Assembly: GCF_036785885.1 (NCBI RefSeq)
Contig: NC_092323.1
Span: 5,310,501 to 5,374,500, forward strand
Direction: 5' to 3'
DNA: 64,000 nucleotides
Source of the DNA: Coffea arabica
Taxonomy: Eukaryota; Streptophyta; Magnoliopsida; Gentianales; Rubiaceae
A program made the translations under genes and the position numbers. Position 1 is the stretch's first letter, and every line of letters begins with the position of its first letter. Below the pieces are notes generated by a model. The model worked only from the letters and a program-made list of their open reading frames with translations, was not told where the DNA came from and did no database searches. Positions 12,857 through 25,996 of the stretch are shown here, one piece after another.

Positions 12857-13509
12857 CTAACAACAAATTTCTACACTTTCTATGAACATATTTTCTAATT
12901 ATCATTTCAGCTCATATATATTAAATTGTTATAATATATTTTTTTACAAAAATTTGAAAAAACATTAATTCATACGGGACCTAAGGAGGCAAAATTTCCT
13001 CCTTTATATAATAATCAGAAAAAGTCCTACCCCCACTCACTAAGAAATGGTAGAAAAATGTATAGAAAATCTGTACAAAGTCAACATGATTCCACCTTTT
13101 CTTTTCTTTTTCTTTTTCTTTTTTTTTTTTGAAACGTGAAATTTGACTGAGCCAAACTAATCGCGTTCAGCTGAGGGTTAAGTTTAGTTGAGTTTCACGG
13201 AGACGCTCAAAATATGCGACGCCCCGAATGTGAAAAATCAGGGAATCTTTTCTTTTTGTTCCAAAGGCACATTTTCCGACTTTATCATTCCCTTTCCATA
13301 TTTACCCTTTCTTTCCCATTTCAGCCGACCAACCGTGCTATTTAACTCAATCCCAATCCTCCTCCTTGTCACCATGCATTTTAGTTCTATATTCTATCTT
13401 GACAATGTTAGATAGAAATCACAACAGAAAACATCCGAACTCATCTAGAGATTAGAAGAAAAGAAACCCATTAGAGAATTTTTTTTTTTTCTTTTACGTG
13501 AGTGGGAAA

Positions 13510-15485
13510 ATGAAGTTCGATTCAAAGGAATTCAGGCTGCTGGATTTAAACTCAAGTGGTTTTGTTCCAAAGTCCATTTCAGATTTGCTAGCAGAAGTTT
13601 CAATGATCCCCGATATTCCCCTGAAGTTGTCCAAACTAAACGACTATGTCTGTGTTTTGGAGCAAGAAATGAAAAAGATCGATGGTTTCAGACGTGAACT
13701 CCCCCTCTGCATGCTCCTCTTGAACGATGGTATGCCCCGTTTTTTCTCAACTCCTTTTTTTCCCCTTTTTTCGGCTTGAAAAGAAAAAAGGGATATGGTG
13801 TTAACTTTACTGTATACATTTTTTCAATTTCATCTGGTCTACAGCTATTTGGAAATTGAAGGAGGAGGTGGTAAAGTTGAAGAAGAGAGAGGTGGAGACA
13901 GTTGTGATGGAAGAATTCATGCCTCTAAAAGGTAATTCAGATCGTGAAGATGAAAGACCCAAAAGAAAGTCAGCTGATTGGACTGACAAGAAGACTTGGA
14001 TGAGCTCTGCTCAGCTTTGGACCACTCCCATCCAATATGAAAACGGTTTTGATACTGTCAAAATTCAAGACGCCTTTTTTCTCCATCAAGCCGTAAGTTT
14101 TTTGTCATTTTTTTTCCCTGAACATTTTAGGTAACCTTATTGATTCTTCTTCACTTGTTTTATATTTATTTTGCTGATTCCAGAGGCATCAAGAGCGGAG
14201 TGATGGAGCAGCAAGGTGGAGCCTATCTGATCAGGCACGGAGTTTCAACAAGAAGTTGGGAGGGGCCTTTTTGCCTTTCAAGAAGCCAGGTGGTGCTGTG
14301 GTGACGAAGACAGAGGTGGAGGAGGAGGATTACCCGCTAAATGGGCTGTCTTTGTCAATGCCAGCACTGGCTGAGGTGGGCTCAGATGATCTTACGAATT
14401 CAAAAGGCAAACATGTTGGTGTTGCCAGTGATGATGGTACTGTTGTGCTATCAGAGGGTGGTAGTTCATCCCAGACGACGCAGGGCAAGAAACAGAGGCG
14501 GTGTTGGTCGCATGATTTGCATCAAAATTTTGTTAAAGCCCTCTTCGAACTTGGAGGTGCACAAGGTATCCAAAAATTTCACTGCCTTCTGGGATTTTTG
14601 TTTTTGTTCCTGCTGTCTCTTCTGGAATTAAGTTACTCCTATTCATCTTTCATTCCCACGGGAGTAAATACTATCTGAATCTTTTGTGGGTCTACGAGGG
14701 CTTGCGAATTTTTCGGTTCAGGTGTCTGAGAATCTGACATAATTTATCCTGAACGGGTGTCTGAGTAAGGACATTGGTTTTTTTTTTTTTTGGGTATCTT
14801 TTTCTTTTCCCTCGTCCTCCATCGGTTTCCAATCGACTTTTTTGAATCGAGTTTGGAATAGAATAGCAAATAAATTTGTATTCATGAACAAGGAGGCCTT
14901 GATCTAAGGATCTGCGAGCGCAAAATGCATTCTTTCTCTAAAACTTCCCTGCCCTGTTCCAATCTGCATTTGCTACATTCGGGAAATTGCTGTACCATGT
15001 CGTGAATTTAGAACCATCTACCTGATATGTTCATCCAATTCGCAGCTGCCACCCCAAAGCACATAAGAGAAATCATGCAAGTGGATGGCCTGACCAATGA
15101 TGAAGTGAAAAGCCATTTGCAGGTGAGTTTTCAATCTGCATGCAAAGCTTCCTATAACTATCTGGCTTTGTTTTGGTGAATGCCACGCAATGACGTGGAA
15201 CTTGGTCCGAATTTGCAGAAATACAGGCTTCATATCCGAAAGCTGATGCCAAGCTCCTCAACAAGTGCGTCGCCAAATTACGAGTGGCTGAGAAGGGGAG
15301 AACGCAGTTATTTACGAAAGCCAAGCGCCAAGCAGTCTGCTTCTCCTGAAGGGCCTTTGCATTTAGCAGGCGGCGGCTCAGCTAAAGGGGCGTCAGTTAC
15401 TGGCGGTGAAAGCATGGAAGAGGAAGAGGATCGGAGATCGGAAAGCTGCAGTTGGAAGGATCGTCATCAGAAGCCAACAGATTAA
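13510..15485 (+). CDS. HHO/HRS1-type G2-like Myb transcription factor (HHO5/HHO6-like)
   Basis: Nuclear transcriptional repressor of the HRS1/NIGT1 family, several members of which act in nitrate and phosphate signalling. Exons 13510-13729, 13845-14092, 14184-14565, 15046-15122 and 15219-15485 join in one frame to 397 residues, all with GT-AG introns. The N-terminal conserved block runs [20 protein letters not shown] ... [20 protein letters not shown] ... [16 protein letters not shown], and is coiled-coil-like. The GARP Myb domain is [20 protein letters not shown] ... [20 protein letters not shown], ending [12 protein letters not shown], split over exons 3-5. Position 2 of the SH(A/P)ELH-like motif is His (WSHDLH) where WSPELH is usual. 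An LDLN word near the N-terminus (residues 12-15) could be an EAR-type repression motif. The ATG at 13510 is the first in frame. The C-terminal tail is acidic and serine-rich. Best match by memory is HHO5/HHO6 rather than HRS1 itself. Confidence 0.92.
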
Positions 15486-18400
15486 TTGCGTGCCGAGGGC
15501 CCTGAATTTTGCAGATAGAAAAAAAAAAAAAAAAAAAAAGGAGAACCAAATAATTTACTGAAAATTACAGTAGTGAAGTCGCTGAGATTTTGTCTCATCT
15601 CAGAGATAGGACTTTTCGGCAATTTTTAGCATTTTTAGTTTTCATACAGAATCTTCTAAATCTTATTCTGTTACGATGACATATCAATCAATCAATGATA
15701 GCCTCCCGTAATGGAAATAAACAAGCCTTTGTTCTTCTGAATTTCTTTTTTTTTTTTTTTTAAAAAAAACGTTTACTATAGTTTCACGTATTCAGGCTGC
15801 TCCCCCTGATAATATAATTAAGGTTCTGTAATCACAGTTTTTTTTTTTTTTTCGGGAATAGGTTTCAGCTCAAAATAAAAAAAAAAAAATGAAAAGAAAC
15901 AATTGTAGAATGGGTCTGCTGATAATAGGCCCAAAAACTATAACCCACAACAAGAAGTCAGAGGATGTATAGGGTGGGTGACAACGTGGGCTACAGAGCT
16001 CAGCTGGCCTGGATTTGAGAAGATTACAACCTTTCCAGCAATAATGATAATGATTAATGAGCTCTCGTTCTAATTCCCACAAGAAAGAACACTACTACTT
16101 TCTCGTTAGGAAGGAGGTAAACTCATGGCTTGACTCCAGTCAGGAAATCCCCTATGACTTTGAAAGAGCTTCTGGGCCAAAGATACTTTAATATTCACTT
16201 CCAATTTTTAATCTCATTCACCCATCTTTTGTACTACTACGCCCACATCATTTTGAAGACAATAATAATAATGTTTTAAGTTGCAAAAAGAAAAAATTTT
16301 AAAAAATATAAAAGTGAGGTTTTTTTAAAAAAAAAAAAATCTCTCTAATAGTAAAAATATGGGGATAAGTAAGATTATCACGTGACAACTGGGGGATTGA
16401 TATTATTATTATTATGGATGGACGAGCACATTATTCTGTTTCTGTGGACAATATAAAGTTATGGTGGTTTCGTACAGGGAAGAAGCATTTGCAACCAGAA
16501 CCATCCCGTCCGAGCGGACGTTTGAAAGGTGGCTATTTTCTTCGACTCGGTAATGCTCGTGGTCCAATCAATCAAGTAGCATGAGGTATGGACACGGCTT
16601 TTTTTTTTTTTTTTTTTGATTGAGTGAATGTCAACCAACCATAACCGAAATGCTAGCAGTAATTCTTTTCTTTGAAAAGAACGAGGGAAAAAAAAAACAA
16701 GAGCAACGTACTCCTCTATATATACCTCATCGAAATGAACAGCGCTAAGATCATTGAAGTCTTTGAAATTATTACTAAATGTGTTTTTTTTTTTTTTTAC
16801 ATTTTTGTCGTCGTTTCATGCGTTTCCTTGGTGTCGCATCCTAAATGGCAAGAAACATCTGGGTGCTCAGAAAATGATGTATCAGTAGTGGTACGATCTT
16901 TGAGTTAATTCTCTGGTGTAATTCAAACAAAAAAGAGGAAAAAAATGATTGCGACGGAATGCGATCTATTACCGGATACTTTGATTTGGGCAGCAGCAAA
17001 TTGGGGCAAGAATCCAATCCACCTATCAAATTAGGACAAGAATCCAATCCAAGACCCACCTACCAGAATCTCAAATTTCAAAATGATTAACCTTATTGTT
17101 ATTCATTTAAAGAAGAGAAAAGAAAAAAAAAGAAAGAAGAGAATGTGAAAAACTTAGACGGTAGTAGAATGTGAATAATACTCTACTCTATCCAGGAGAA
17201 TAATCGGAAAGGCACTCATACAACAGCGGTAGAGTGCGTTTTGCAGCGGAAATTGAGAGATGAGGCATTATATTATCTTACTGTTTAATACGACTCTTAA
17301 CTGTCAGCCTCAGCCTCTTAACTTAATGTAGCAAAGAGTTTAAACTTAAAAAGTGCACTCAAGAAACAGCTTTCGGCACTTTGCTTGCTACACCCAAGTT
17401 TAAGAAATAGATTACTCGTCTTTCACCAATTGCCTCGTTCATTACTCCTCCGTATCCCAATACCATCAATTTTTTAAGTACCCAAGTCAACGCTAGTGTA
17501 TATATATATATGCTGATCAGAATAATACATTTTTAATAAAAGAAAAACAAAAAAAAGGGAATTCTGACTCAGGTAACAGGTTTTGATTTGGGACTCCTTA
17601 ATCACCGTGTTTAGACTTAGAGACGCAGGAAGCTGTTTTTCTGGGGGTGGGTGCTGGGCAGAGGGGGAAGTCAACTTAAAACTTCGAGGGAGGATTACTT
17701 CGTCAGACCATCACCAATGAGAGCGTGACATCGAAACTTTAATCCACTACTGGTTTCTTAGAGAAGACGAGTTCACGTGCAGACGGGCGTCGAAGTCTCC
17801 TAAGCTTCATAGGTTTCGCTATTAATGACCCTATTCCCTTCGTCATACCTTAATAATAGTAGTCTTTTTTTTTTCCTCTCCCCTGCACAATTAAAAACAT
17901 AATTAATTTTGTTAGAAAAATAAATATAACTTACTATTTTTCTAGAATATTGTTACATATTAATATTAAGAATATGACTAATTATTATACCACATGGTTT
18001 CTAGTTATACGGTCACCCAATATGTATTCCTGGTTTCATATCTTATTTAATTAATTCCACAGGACCATCAAAAGCCATTACTACGTACACAGCCTCAAAA
18101 ATTTCTGATCGAATCGACCATCCTCCATATTGAAGACGAGGAGATGATGATGTTTGTCGTAGAAACTTGTAAACATATAGAACAGATGCTTCAAAAATTC
18201 ATCAACAAACAAAGCCACCTTTGGGCAACAAGAAAAGAGGAAAATAGAAAACTCCATTTCCATCACATGAAGAAGACCAGTCTCGTCTCGACAACCTTCT
18301 CGGGATGAACAAAAAATTGCCTCAAAAAAAATTAAAGTGTTATACTACTCTACGCTACTTACTCTCTGTAAAATTCACAAGAAAGAAACTCCTACATTTT

Positions 18401-19696
18401 TTTAATATGTGCCTCCAATAATATCTTCTCGAAGCTTCCAAAAAAGTGAAATTTTACAGGAAGAACCATAACAAAAAAAAAAAAAAAAAAAAATGAAGAA
18501 GAAGAAGTTAGTTACGACTTTCGCTCTTATATGATTCTCTTCCACCCTCCACACGCATGCACTCTCTCTCTCCTTTGTGCGATTGTTTACAGCAAAAATG
18601 ACCTGTAAAAAATGACACCCAAAAAAAAAAAAAAAAAAGAGTTAGAGCTCGAAAACTTTGATGCAATTCGAGAAGAAATTGACAAATCAAATAATCAAGG
18701 AGAAAAGCAAGGGGCAAATAAATTGCTTGCTTTGAAAAAGGGAACACATCTGATTTTTTATTTATTTACTTATTTGGCCCTCCGCGAATATTTAACATGT
18801 ACTCTTAAAAGATCGATCGAGCTGCTTAAGTATATTACTATGAGTTAGGTAGAAGGTGCTTATAGTGGAAGAAAGAAGAAGTTCACTTTTATTTTTTGTT
18901 TGTTTGTTGATATTCAACGTTAGAGTGCTGCAAGCTGATCATACACAACCGTTTCAATTTTGCACGTTAGTGTAAGAAGTTCTTTCACGCAAATTCCCTG
19001 AGCTGATGATCATTAGATATGGTCAACACAAACCAAAATTAATTAATAAAAAAAAAAATTGAAAGTATGCCCACACAAGTCATGGAGATCTAAGCATCCA
19101 ATCAACTTTTGCGGTTCATTCAGATCAATTAGAGAAAACGAGGATGATACTTTCTTCAAAAAAGAAAAAATATACATATTTATTTATTTTTGTGTAAGTT
19201 AAAAAAAAAAACCAATAAAAAAAAAAAAAACTTTGGCAAGTCATGGGAGAAGTTGATTTTACCGAGAATAGAAAGAGAGAATTAATAACTCCACTGATTT
19301 AAAGTCTTGGGGGTGACTCCAAAATTAGATATCAGCCAAAGGAGAAAATGAGGAACATAAATGACAACAGACAGTAAATAACAGGCAAGGCAAGGGATAT
19401 TATTAATGAATGTGACTTCTAATCATGGCTATGAAAACGCCAATAATTCTCCAAACGAATCCCTACTGCATGCACAGTCAGTAAATTCTTCTTTCGTTTC
19501 AAGAAACTCTAGTTAGTTATGTAAGTGCAAGCAGCAGACAGCCTAATTCCTAAAGCATCGCATGATTAGATAAGAGCGAAACAAAGAGATGCTAGCAATC
19601 TAGGAAAGTAGGAGAAGGTAGTTACCTACCAGGAAGAAAATTTGGTGCAAGAACTAAGCTAGAGAAAGCATTTTGAGACTTTTGGGAACAAGCATA
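15486..19696. other. intergenic region between HHO and LBD36 (tail-to-tail)
   Basis: Probably 3'UTR sequence at both ends (HHO from 15486 rightwards, LBD36 from 19696 leftwards). The middle is AT-rich with many A/T homopolymers (for example near 15524, 16598, 18475 and 18620) and short microsatellites. No open frame here has a recognisable domain, and I see no transposon ends. Confidence 0.55.
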
Positions 19697-20674
19697 TCAA
19701 CAGGAAGGACCAACGCTCCTGCCCTCCTCACTCTTGGCTCTCTGTGGATGTTGCTGCTGGGCAGCTTGAGGCTGGTGATGAGACTGCTGCAGTGGCAGCT
19801 GCTGTTGAAGCATCAGTTGAGACTGAAGCTGAAACTGATTATGGTGGTGATGGTGGGAATGGGAATGCTCCGGAGGCAGCTGCTGCTGCTGCTGCTGCTG
19901 TTGAGAAATCTGATGATAAGGGACGGCTTCATATGAGCCCAAAGCCAAGGATGGGGACATTGCAGCACCACAACTCATGGTATTGAAGGCCGTAGCAGCT
20001 GCCGGTCCAGCCCCTTCAAACCCACTGTTAAACCTCATAAGCTCCTGCGGTGGTGGCTGCTGCTGTTGCTGCTGCTCATATGCTCTATACATCTCCTGAT
20101 CCCTGGCTGCAACTGCAGCTGCATATTGCTGTGCCTCGTACATTTGCTGTTGCTGTTGCTGCTGCTGCTGCTGCTGAGCATCGCGGATAATCAATGGACC
20201 ACCATGCGGAGCCGCCACACCTGTTGGCAACCCAATCATCGGCTGCATAGCATAAGGCATCACTGTAGATGCCGAGGGGTTATTAGGATGCTGTTGCATG
20301 AAACCCGGGTGCTGAAAAAGTGGCAACATGGCGGAGGGCCCGATATAGGTAGCTAACTCCTTCTTTGCATTGTTTAAATCATGTTGGACTTGCTTCAGCT
20401 TCTGTTGGAGGATGGAGATTAGGCCTACACAGCCATAGACGGGATCTCGGAGTCTGTACTCAGCCTCATAGGCAAGCGAATTAACTGCGTCTTCTCGCTG
20501 ACCAGTGCCAAGTTCATTGAGAAGCTTGGCAACATTGCTTGCTCCAAAGACCCTGTGGACATTGATAAATTTCTGGGGTTGGTCTGGCGGAAAATAGGGT
20601 GCAAATACACACTCTTGAGTGCATTTCCGCCGGAGGCATTTGCATGCTGCGCACGGAGAATTTGATGAGGACAT
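19697..20674 (-). CDS. LBD36: LOB-domain transcription factor, class I, LBD36/ASL1-like
   Basis: Plant-specific DNA-binding factor close to AS2, acting in lateral organ polarity and boundary formation. One uninterrupted coding exon of 325 residues from the ATG at 20674-20672 (MSSSNSPCAAC...); the frame is open further upstream, but the family start is this Met. The zinc-finger-like C-block has the CX2CX6CX3C spacing (CAACKCLRRKCTQEC). It is followed by VFAPYFPPDQPQKFINVHRV, the GAS block (FGASNVAKLLNEL, REDAVNSLAYEAEYRLRDPV) and the leucine-zipper-like LISILQQKLKQVQHDL. LISILQ plus KKELATYIGPSAML fits LBD36 better than AS2. The C-terminal half is low complexity, with several glutamine runs (CTG-rich on the plus strand at about 19881-19903, 20060-20077 and 20142-20177) and a histidine run. 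Such tracts often vary in length. Its neighbours bL25, MAPKKK5 and SnRK2 support orthology with AT5G66870. Confidence 0.95.
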   Translation of the reverse strand: MSSSNSPCAACKCLRRKCTQECVFAPYFPPDQPQKFINVHRVFGASNVAKLLNELGTGQREDAVNSLAYEAEYRLRDPVYGCVGLISILQQKLKQVQHDLNNAKKELATYIGPSAMLPLFQHPGFMQQHPNNPSASTVMPYAMQPMIGLPTGVAAPHGGPLIIRDAQQQQQQQQQQQMYEAQQYAAAVAARDQEMYRAYEQQQQQQPPPQELMRFNSGFEGAGPAAATAFNTMSCGAAMSPSLALGSYEAVPYHQISQQQQQQQQLPPEHSHSHHHHHNQFQLQSQLMLQQQLPLQQSHHQPQAAQQQHPQRAKSEEGRSVGPSC

Positions 20675-22400
20675 GTTCTTCCTCTTCTTCCTCAACAGCA
20701 AAGTGTTATTATCACTGAACATTAATTCCACTAACATCAATGACTTTTCTGAGTCATCTATGACAAAGCTAGCTAAATGAATGACTTCTTTGGATAAATT
20801 CTGGAAAAAACTAACATTTATACAACTGTAGATGTAAACAAAGCGAGAGTGTGTGTTCTTGTTATTGACTCAAATGACAATGGATTTTTAACTAACCATA
20901 TTTGCACACACTTGTACAGACTGCAGAAATATTTTATGAAAAGAATATATAGGAATCAGCAAAGTTTCAATTACCTATTAAATAGAAACAACTGGAAATT
21001 AAAAGGGCTAGCAAATCTAAGCACAGAAGTCAAAATAATGATTCTAAAATACAGATTTCTTTCTCTTTTCATAAAATCAAGGCAGTAAATTCACAAGGAA
21101 AAAGTCAGAAGGGAAAACTATTGTACCACAGTTTATATGACTTTGTTTTTAGTATCGTAAAAGTACATTCAATTACCCACAATGGCTTTCCCAGTTGCGG
21201 TGAAATTTTAAGGTAGGAGTGAAAACATTGGAGCAAAAGTTGACAAATGGAAATTTTTGCTGGACCATGGTTCCCTTGCTCTTTCATATCAACTAAATCC
21301 CCTTTTTTCCCTACTAGACACAAAAATGCAATCTTTTCTTTAAGAAAAATAATTTGAATTGGGTTCAAGTTCAAACCCAGAAGCTGAATAATAAGCATTA
21401 CTAATTTGGAAAACCTATATCAGAACCCTTGAACAAAATGCCAGAAAACAATCTGCTTTACTTTACGATGGGACTGGAAGAAACAAGGTTTTGGGCATGA
21501 GATTGTGATGATCATCATCCGAACTCGAATTAAATAAAAGCCCATCGAATGCATACAAATACAATTTATTATTATTTTTTTTTAAAAAAAAAAGAGGACG
21601 TATATATTTGGCTTTTACTTTGATTTTTCTTTTTAACCAATACTGCACATCACATTTCAGAACACAGAATGACCTCTTTTCCGTCTTAACCCCAATAAAA
21701 CAGATGGACATAATCATCAGATAAAGATAAAAGAAAAACCTTACGGGTTTTTGGAGAAGGGAAGAAAATGGAAAAGACCCAATTGATATGAAAGTTAAAG
21801 AACCGAATTGGATTAACACCCCAAAGAAAATTCTTGATTATCTTGACTCTTCTAAAAGAAGGAACAGTTTCATTCCGTTTCATCCATTCCCTCTGGACAA
21901 ACTTTCTCCATCAACTTGGAATGCAAGAAACTCAATGGTCTATCAATCATGACACTAACAAAACAAATGAATCAATAAATAATCAAGCGTAAACTTTCCT
22001 TAACAAAGAATCCAAACGTCAAGATCTTTCCTTATCTAACCAAACCTCCCCGCTCCCAACTCACCGTAGCCAGACAAAACCCACAGATTCCCCAAAAAAA
22101 TAAAATAAAGTAAAACTCACCTGCAATTTTTATCTCAAGAAAATAAAAGTTTCTCCAGATCAATATCTTCAACCCTTTCTCTCTCCTTGCAACTCATACC
22201 ATCTGACCACGTAGAAACTATTCAACACGTTGGAAGCCCAACAGAGCGAGAAGAAATGATGAAAGAAGTGACGTCGTTCGCTCAGGAAGAATGCAGAAGA
22301 AGTCGGTTGGGAATGCAGAAGAAGAAATGAATGGGACCTGGGCTCGTCGGAGAGAGTGGAGGTCGTGGTGGTTAGGGTTGTAGTGCAAAAACGCTGGATC
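20675..22400 (-). promoter_or_regulatory. LBD36 leader region with probable 5'UTR intron
   Basis: On the minus strand a strong donor, GCAG|GTGAGT, lies with its GT at 22120-22119. The sequence upstream of it (about 22121-22400) is GA/CT-rich, as in plant leaders. AS2 and LBD36 genes are known to carry an intron in the 5'UTR, so an intron from 22120 to an acceptor close to the ATG is likely. Candidate acceptors on the minus strand are GACTCAG (plus-strand 20749-20755) and TTCAG (20715-20719). I cannot choose between them. Coordinates of the leader exon's start are not visible. Confidence 0.5.
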
Positions 22401-25400
22401 CGATCTTCAAAATTTTTTTTTTTTCCAGGATCCCAATATATAAAGATAGCAAGGTATCATATAACACTCCAAAAAAAAAGAAAAAAGAAAAAAAATGAAA
22501 AAGAAGTTGGAGAGAGACAGAGTGTGAATAAATGAGACAAAAGGAATAAACGATATTCGGAATGCAAAGTTTGAAAGGTTTAATGGGTAAAGTCAGTAGC
22601 ACTTGGCATGTTTTTTTAATGCAGTCCTCACCATTATTTTTATTTTAGTTTAGATCCTCGCTTGTGTCAAACTTAACATTTTGACCTTTTGTATTTTTTC
22701 TGATTTTTCAAGCGCCTTTGCAACCAATTGAACTACGGCTTATTGTGACTTTCGTGTTGAATTCTTCTCATTTCAATTCCACCGAAACAATTAACACATT
22801 ACTCATTCCTTTTTTTTATTATTATTTTAGCAAATGTTTTCTCTTGCAAATTTGCAAATTTTGTTGTTTTGAAGAGATTGTGTAATCTCACACTTTAACA
22901 AATTCAAGTTTATAAAAAAAAAAAAAAAAAAAAAACCACGTCTCAAAAGCTTAGAGGGTTGGCTGTATTATTCTTTTTTCTTCATTGTCAAAACAAGTAC
23001 ATCAATTAGGAAGATTATTATCCAATTTTGGCTAATACCATCCATCCGTTATTGGAATATGAGAATCTTAAAGATTACAATTCATCCATGGTTGCTTATA
23101 ATACGTGTATTTTTTTTCTTGGTAATATGCAAAGTTTATGAACCCTTGTCATGAATTAATCATTTTTTAATAGAAGGTTATTTTTCAAATTCTTTCTCTC
23201 TTTTTATTTCTTTTCTTCTTTTCATTTCTATGCAAATACTATGTCTCGAATTGTTTTTAAATAAACAAATGAAGTGGCAAAAACATAATGTCAATCACTA
23301 TGCAACAAAACCACACCAAAATATAGGTTGAAGTTAGTAGTGTCTTTTGACCAAGTATATCCAGTACTGCTTCATAGGTGATGGGAAACTTGCAAATTAA
23401 CATTTTGTGTGGCAATGCCTAGTCATAATTACATTTAAACACCAATCATTAATTGATGGTGATTAATTAAATATGTTTAAAACTATGGAATGTGACTTAT
23501 AGATATAGATGAATTCAAAGACTTAGGTTACCATTCATCAATTAGTAGTACTTGTTATCTATGAAACTAATCTTAGATTTGTCAACAAAAAGGAAGAAAA
23601 AACTACACTTTTAAATTTAATTTTTTGGCTGTATTAGTTTTCCTCTTAAAGGTTTATTATTTCTTTCTATTTGCATTATATGAATATAGAGTTAAATATT
23701 GGGTCATAATACAAGGGAAATTTGAAAGAATCTTATGTAAAGTTCAAGTATAAGATTAATTATTTGATCACTACATTGTATTATGTTATCTAAGTTCCAA
23801 ATTTTTTTTATAAGTTATTGGGCGATAGGCAATCATAAAATTTGTTGAGACGATATTATTAAAAAAAAATGCAAAATATAGCTTTTTGTTTGTTGTTAAG
23901 CCTTGAAAATATATGTGAAGAATTTTAGAAAACTCAATTTTGGTTTTAATTTAGGTATATCATACTCCTAGATAGATTGAGAAAATTTACCAGATGAAGT
24001 TTAACATATTTAAAACTAAGGTATATAACAAAAAAATATTTTTAATTTTTTGTGGGGGCAAAAGTTTAAATCTAATAAAAATACTTAATATTTTAAGATG
24101 AAAAAACCTAATTTATCTAGAATTGTGCTGTGCCCTCCGTTGTTCTCTATGCTTATACTTAATTTCACTTTTTAAATGCATACTTGAAAGAATAACATGA
24201 ATGAGTTCAATTAGTTAAATACAACATGCAATCTAATCTAAACAAAATTCGTGTTTCATACAGTACTATTGTGTGTGTCAATATATATATATATATATAA
24301 GCAAGTTAGATGCTTGACATGTATACCATCTATTCAAATTTTCAAATTCTCTATTTTAATATATATGAATTTATCTTGATATTCATTTGTCTTTTCATTT
24401 TTTTGACAAGTATCCAAAATTTGTTATGTCAGATTGGTATTAGTATGACACAATAACTACATGGATTACAACAAACATGATAGCAGATTATCGTGTTATC
24501 CTTTCGGTTGGTTGGCATGCAATACCAATTCAACGCTTGAAAAGTTCTAAACTTGCTATAAATTTATTTCGGGATAGAATATTCTCCTACTGCATGCACC
24601 ATTTTGATTTTATTATTCTTATACTTGCATTGGTGATTTATCTATGATTTTCATCAACTTGTAACTATACTTTGTTTGAGTAGCAATGTCAATTTTACCC
24701 AGGATCTTAGTCTTCCATGAACGCTTTTTTTTTTTTCCCAAAAAATAAAAAAAGTTAGAAAAGAAAAGAAAAGAAAAATCTCAGAGTGCCTAGTGCTCAT
24801 GTAAACAATTTGGATTGAGTATTATTTCCCCAATTTTATTTGCTTACATCATCATTACAATTTTCAATATATCTTTTTATCTTCCCAATTACCTTTTTAT
24901 TACACATACATCACATCACAAAAAGTGCTACAATAGAAATATCCCAAATAATTTATAATCCAAACAAACCCATCAATAGGAGATTAACTCTCTATGGCTC
25001 ATTAGATTAGGTCATTTCGTAAAAAGTGAGATTCGTTGCCATGGAGGACTCAAACTCCCCGCTGTCAGATTCAATCTTGGATCTGACAGTTAGAGATAAG
25101 AAATAATGTATAGAGGGTTAAGAGGTTAAAAAAGAAAAAAATGAAATTAAAAAAAATTAGTTTAAGTGGAATGGGTTAGACGGTACAATAGAAGAGATTG
25201 TGAATGTGAGGTTTCAGATTCGAACCGCTCAATTACACTTTAAAAAATAAAAGAAAAGTGAAATTGGTTGTCTACGGGGGATCTTGTATGATTATGAAAT
25301 AAAAATGATTTGATACAAGGTCATTATTAAGCCGTCCAATTCCGCACAAGTTACTAGCCAGGGACCTTCTGGTTTGGGCCACGGTGTCACTAACCCGAAC

Positions 25401-25996
25401 CAGTTGTGCCGCCATGCATGGAAGCTCGAAGACCAAATGCGGTGGTTTTGGGGCTTTCAGGGCACCGGGGTCTAAAGACATTAATTAACCCAATTTGCTG
25501 TCAAAATGTCATCGAAGTGACAAATGTGACGTATCATAAACCATCCACTGAAAGGCTGCGCACCAAAACCCCATACCATTTATGACTTTCCACATTTTGA
25601 CCATTGGCTACAACGACTTAAATTTCACTTTTACGGAATTACGATTGCAATAGCTCATCCCTTTGCGCCATTTCACATGGCATTTTCCTCAAAATACATT
25701 CTCCAATAATAATACTAAAACTTATTTCATAGGCAAAATAGCAATGCTCTTAGTTTTCGCACATTAGTCAGTATGATCTCCCGAAGCCAATCGTTAAAGG
25801 GAGGAGCCAATACCCATAGTCAATGATGCAAGAAAAAAAAGCAAAAGAAAAATTAAATTAAAAAAAAAAAAAGAAACAGAGGGAAAGAGAAGAAGGATGA
25901 GAACTTCTACAATTGCAACTACAGTTCATGACTTTTTTTTTAACCATAATTAACGTCGTTCTATATATATATATAGTTTAAGTAGTACATAAAGGT
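22401..25996. other. AT-rich intergenic region upstream of LBD36
   Basis: LBD36 promoter at the left edge. The rest is AT-rich with no supported gene. It contains a degraded MITE (about 24808-24970), an AT dinucleotide run at about 24282-24298, A/T homopolymers and a short hairpin near 25058-25090 (CTGTCAGATT ... GGATCTGACAG). Confidence 0.55.
24808..24970. mobile_element. MITE, same family as the copy at 10931-11094
   Basis: Starts TTTGGATTGAGTATT and ends TTATAATCCAAACAAAC. The core TACACATACATCACATCACA and AAAAGTGCTACAATAG matches the 10931-11094 element. Interior diverged, no coding capacity, target duplication not clear. Confidence 0.6.

Larger units (their letters stand above)
8442..13509. 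other. intergenic region with 3'UTR and several small repeats
   Basis: The first few hundred bases are probably the 3'UTR of the SWIB gene. The remainder has no supported gene. It holds two or three MITE-like elements (about 9665-9903, 9985-10115, 10931-11094), homopolymer A/T runs, a 129-base-period tandem duplication (12616-12856) and, at its right end, the promoter and leader of the HHO gene. Long open frames here are interrupted AT-rich sequence with no recognisable domain. Confidence 0.6.

Noticed and set aside
25226-25245. GATTCGAACC, a perfect Pol III B-box on the minus strand
   Set aside because: No A-box at the right distance and no SINE-like tail or tRNA fold, so neither tRNA nor SINE is supported.
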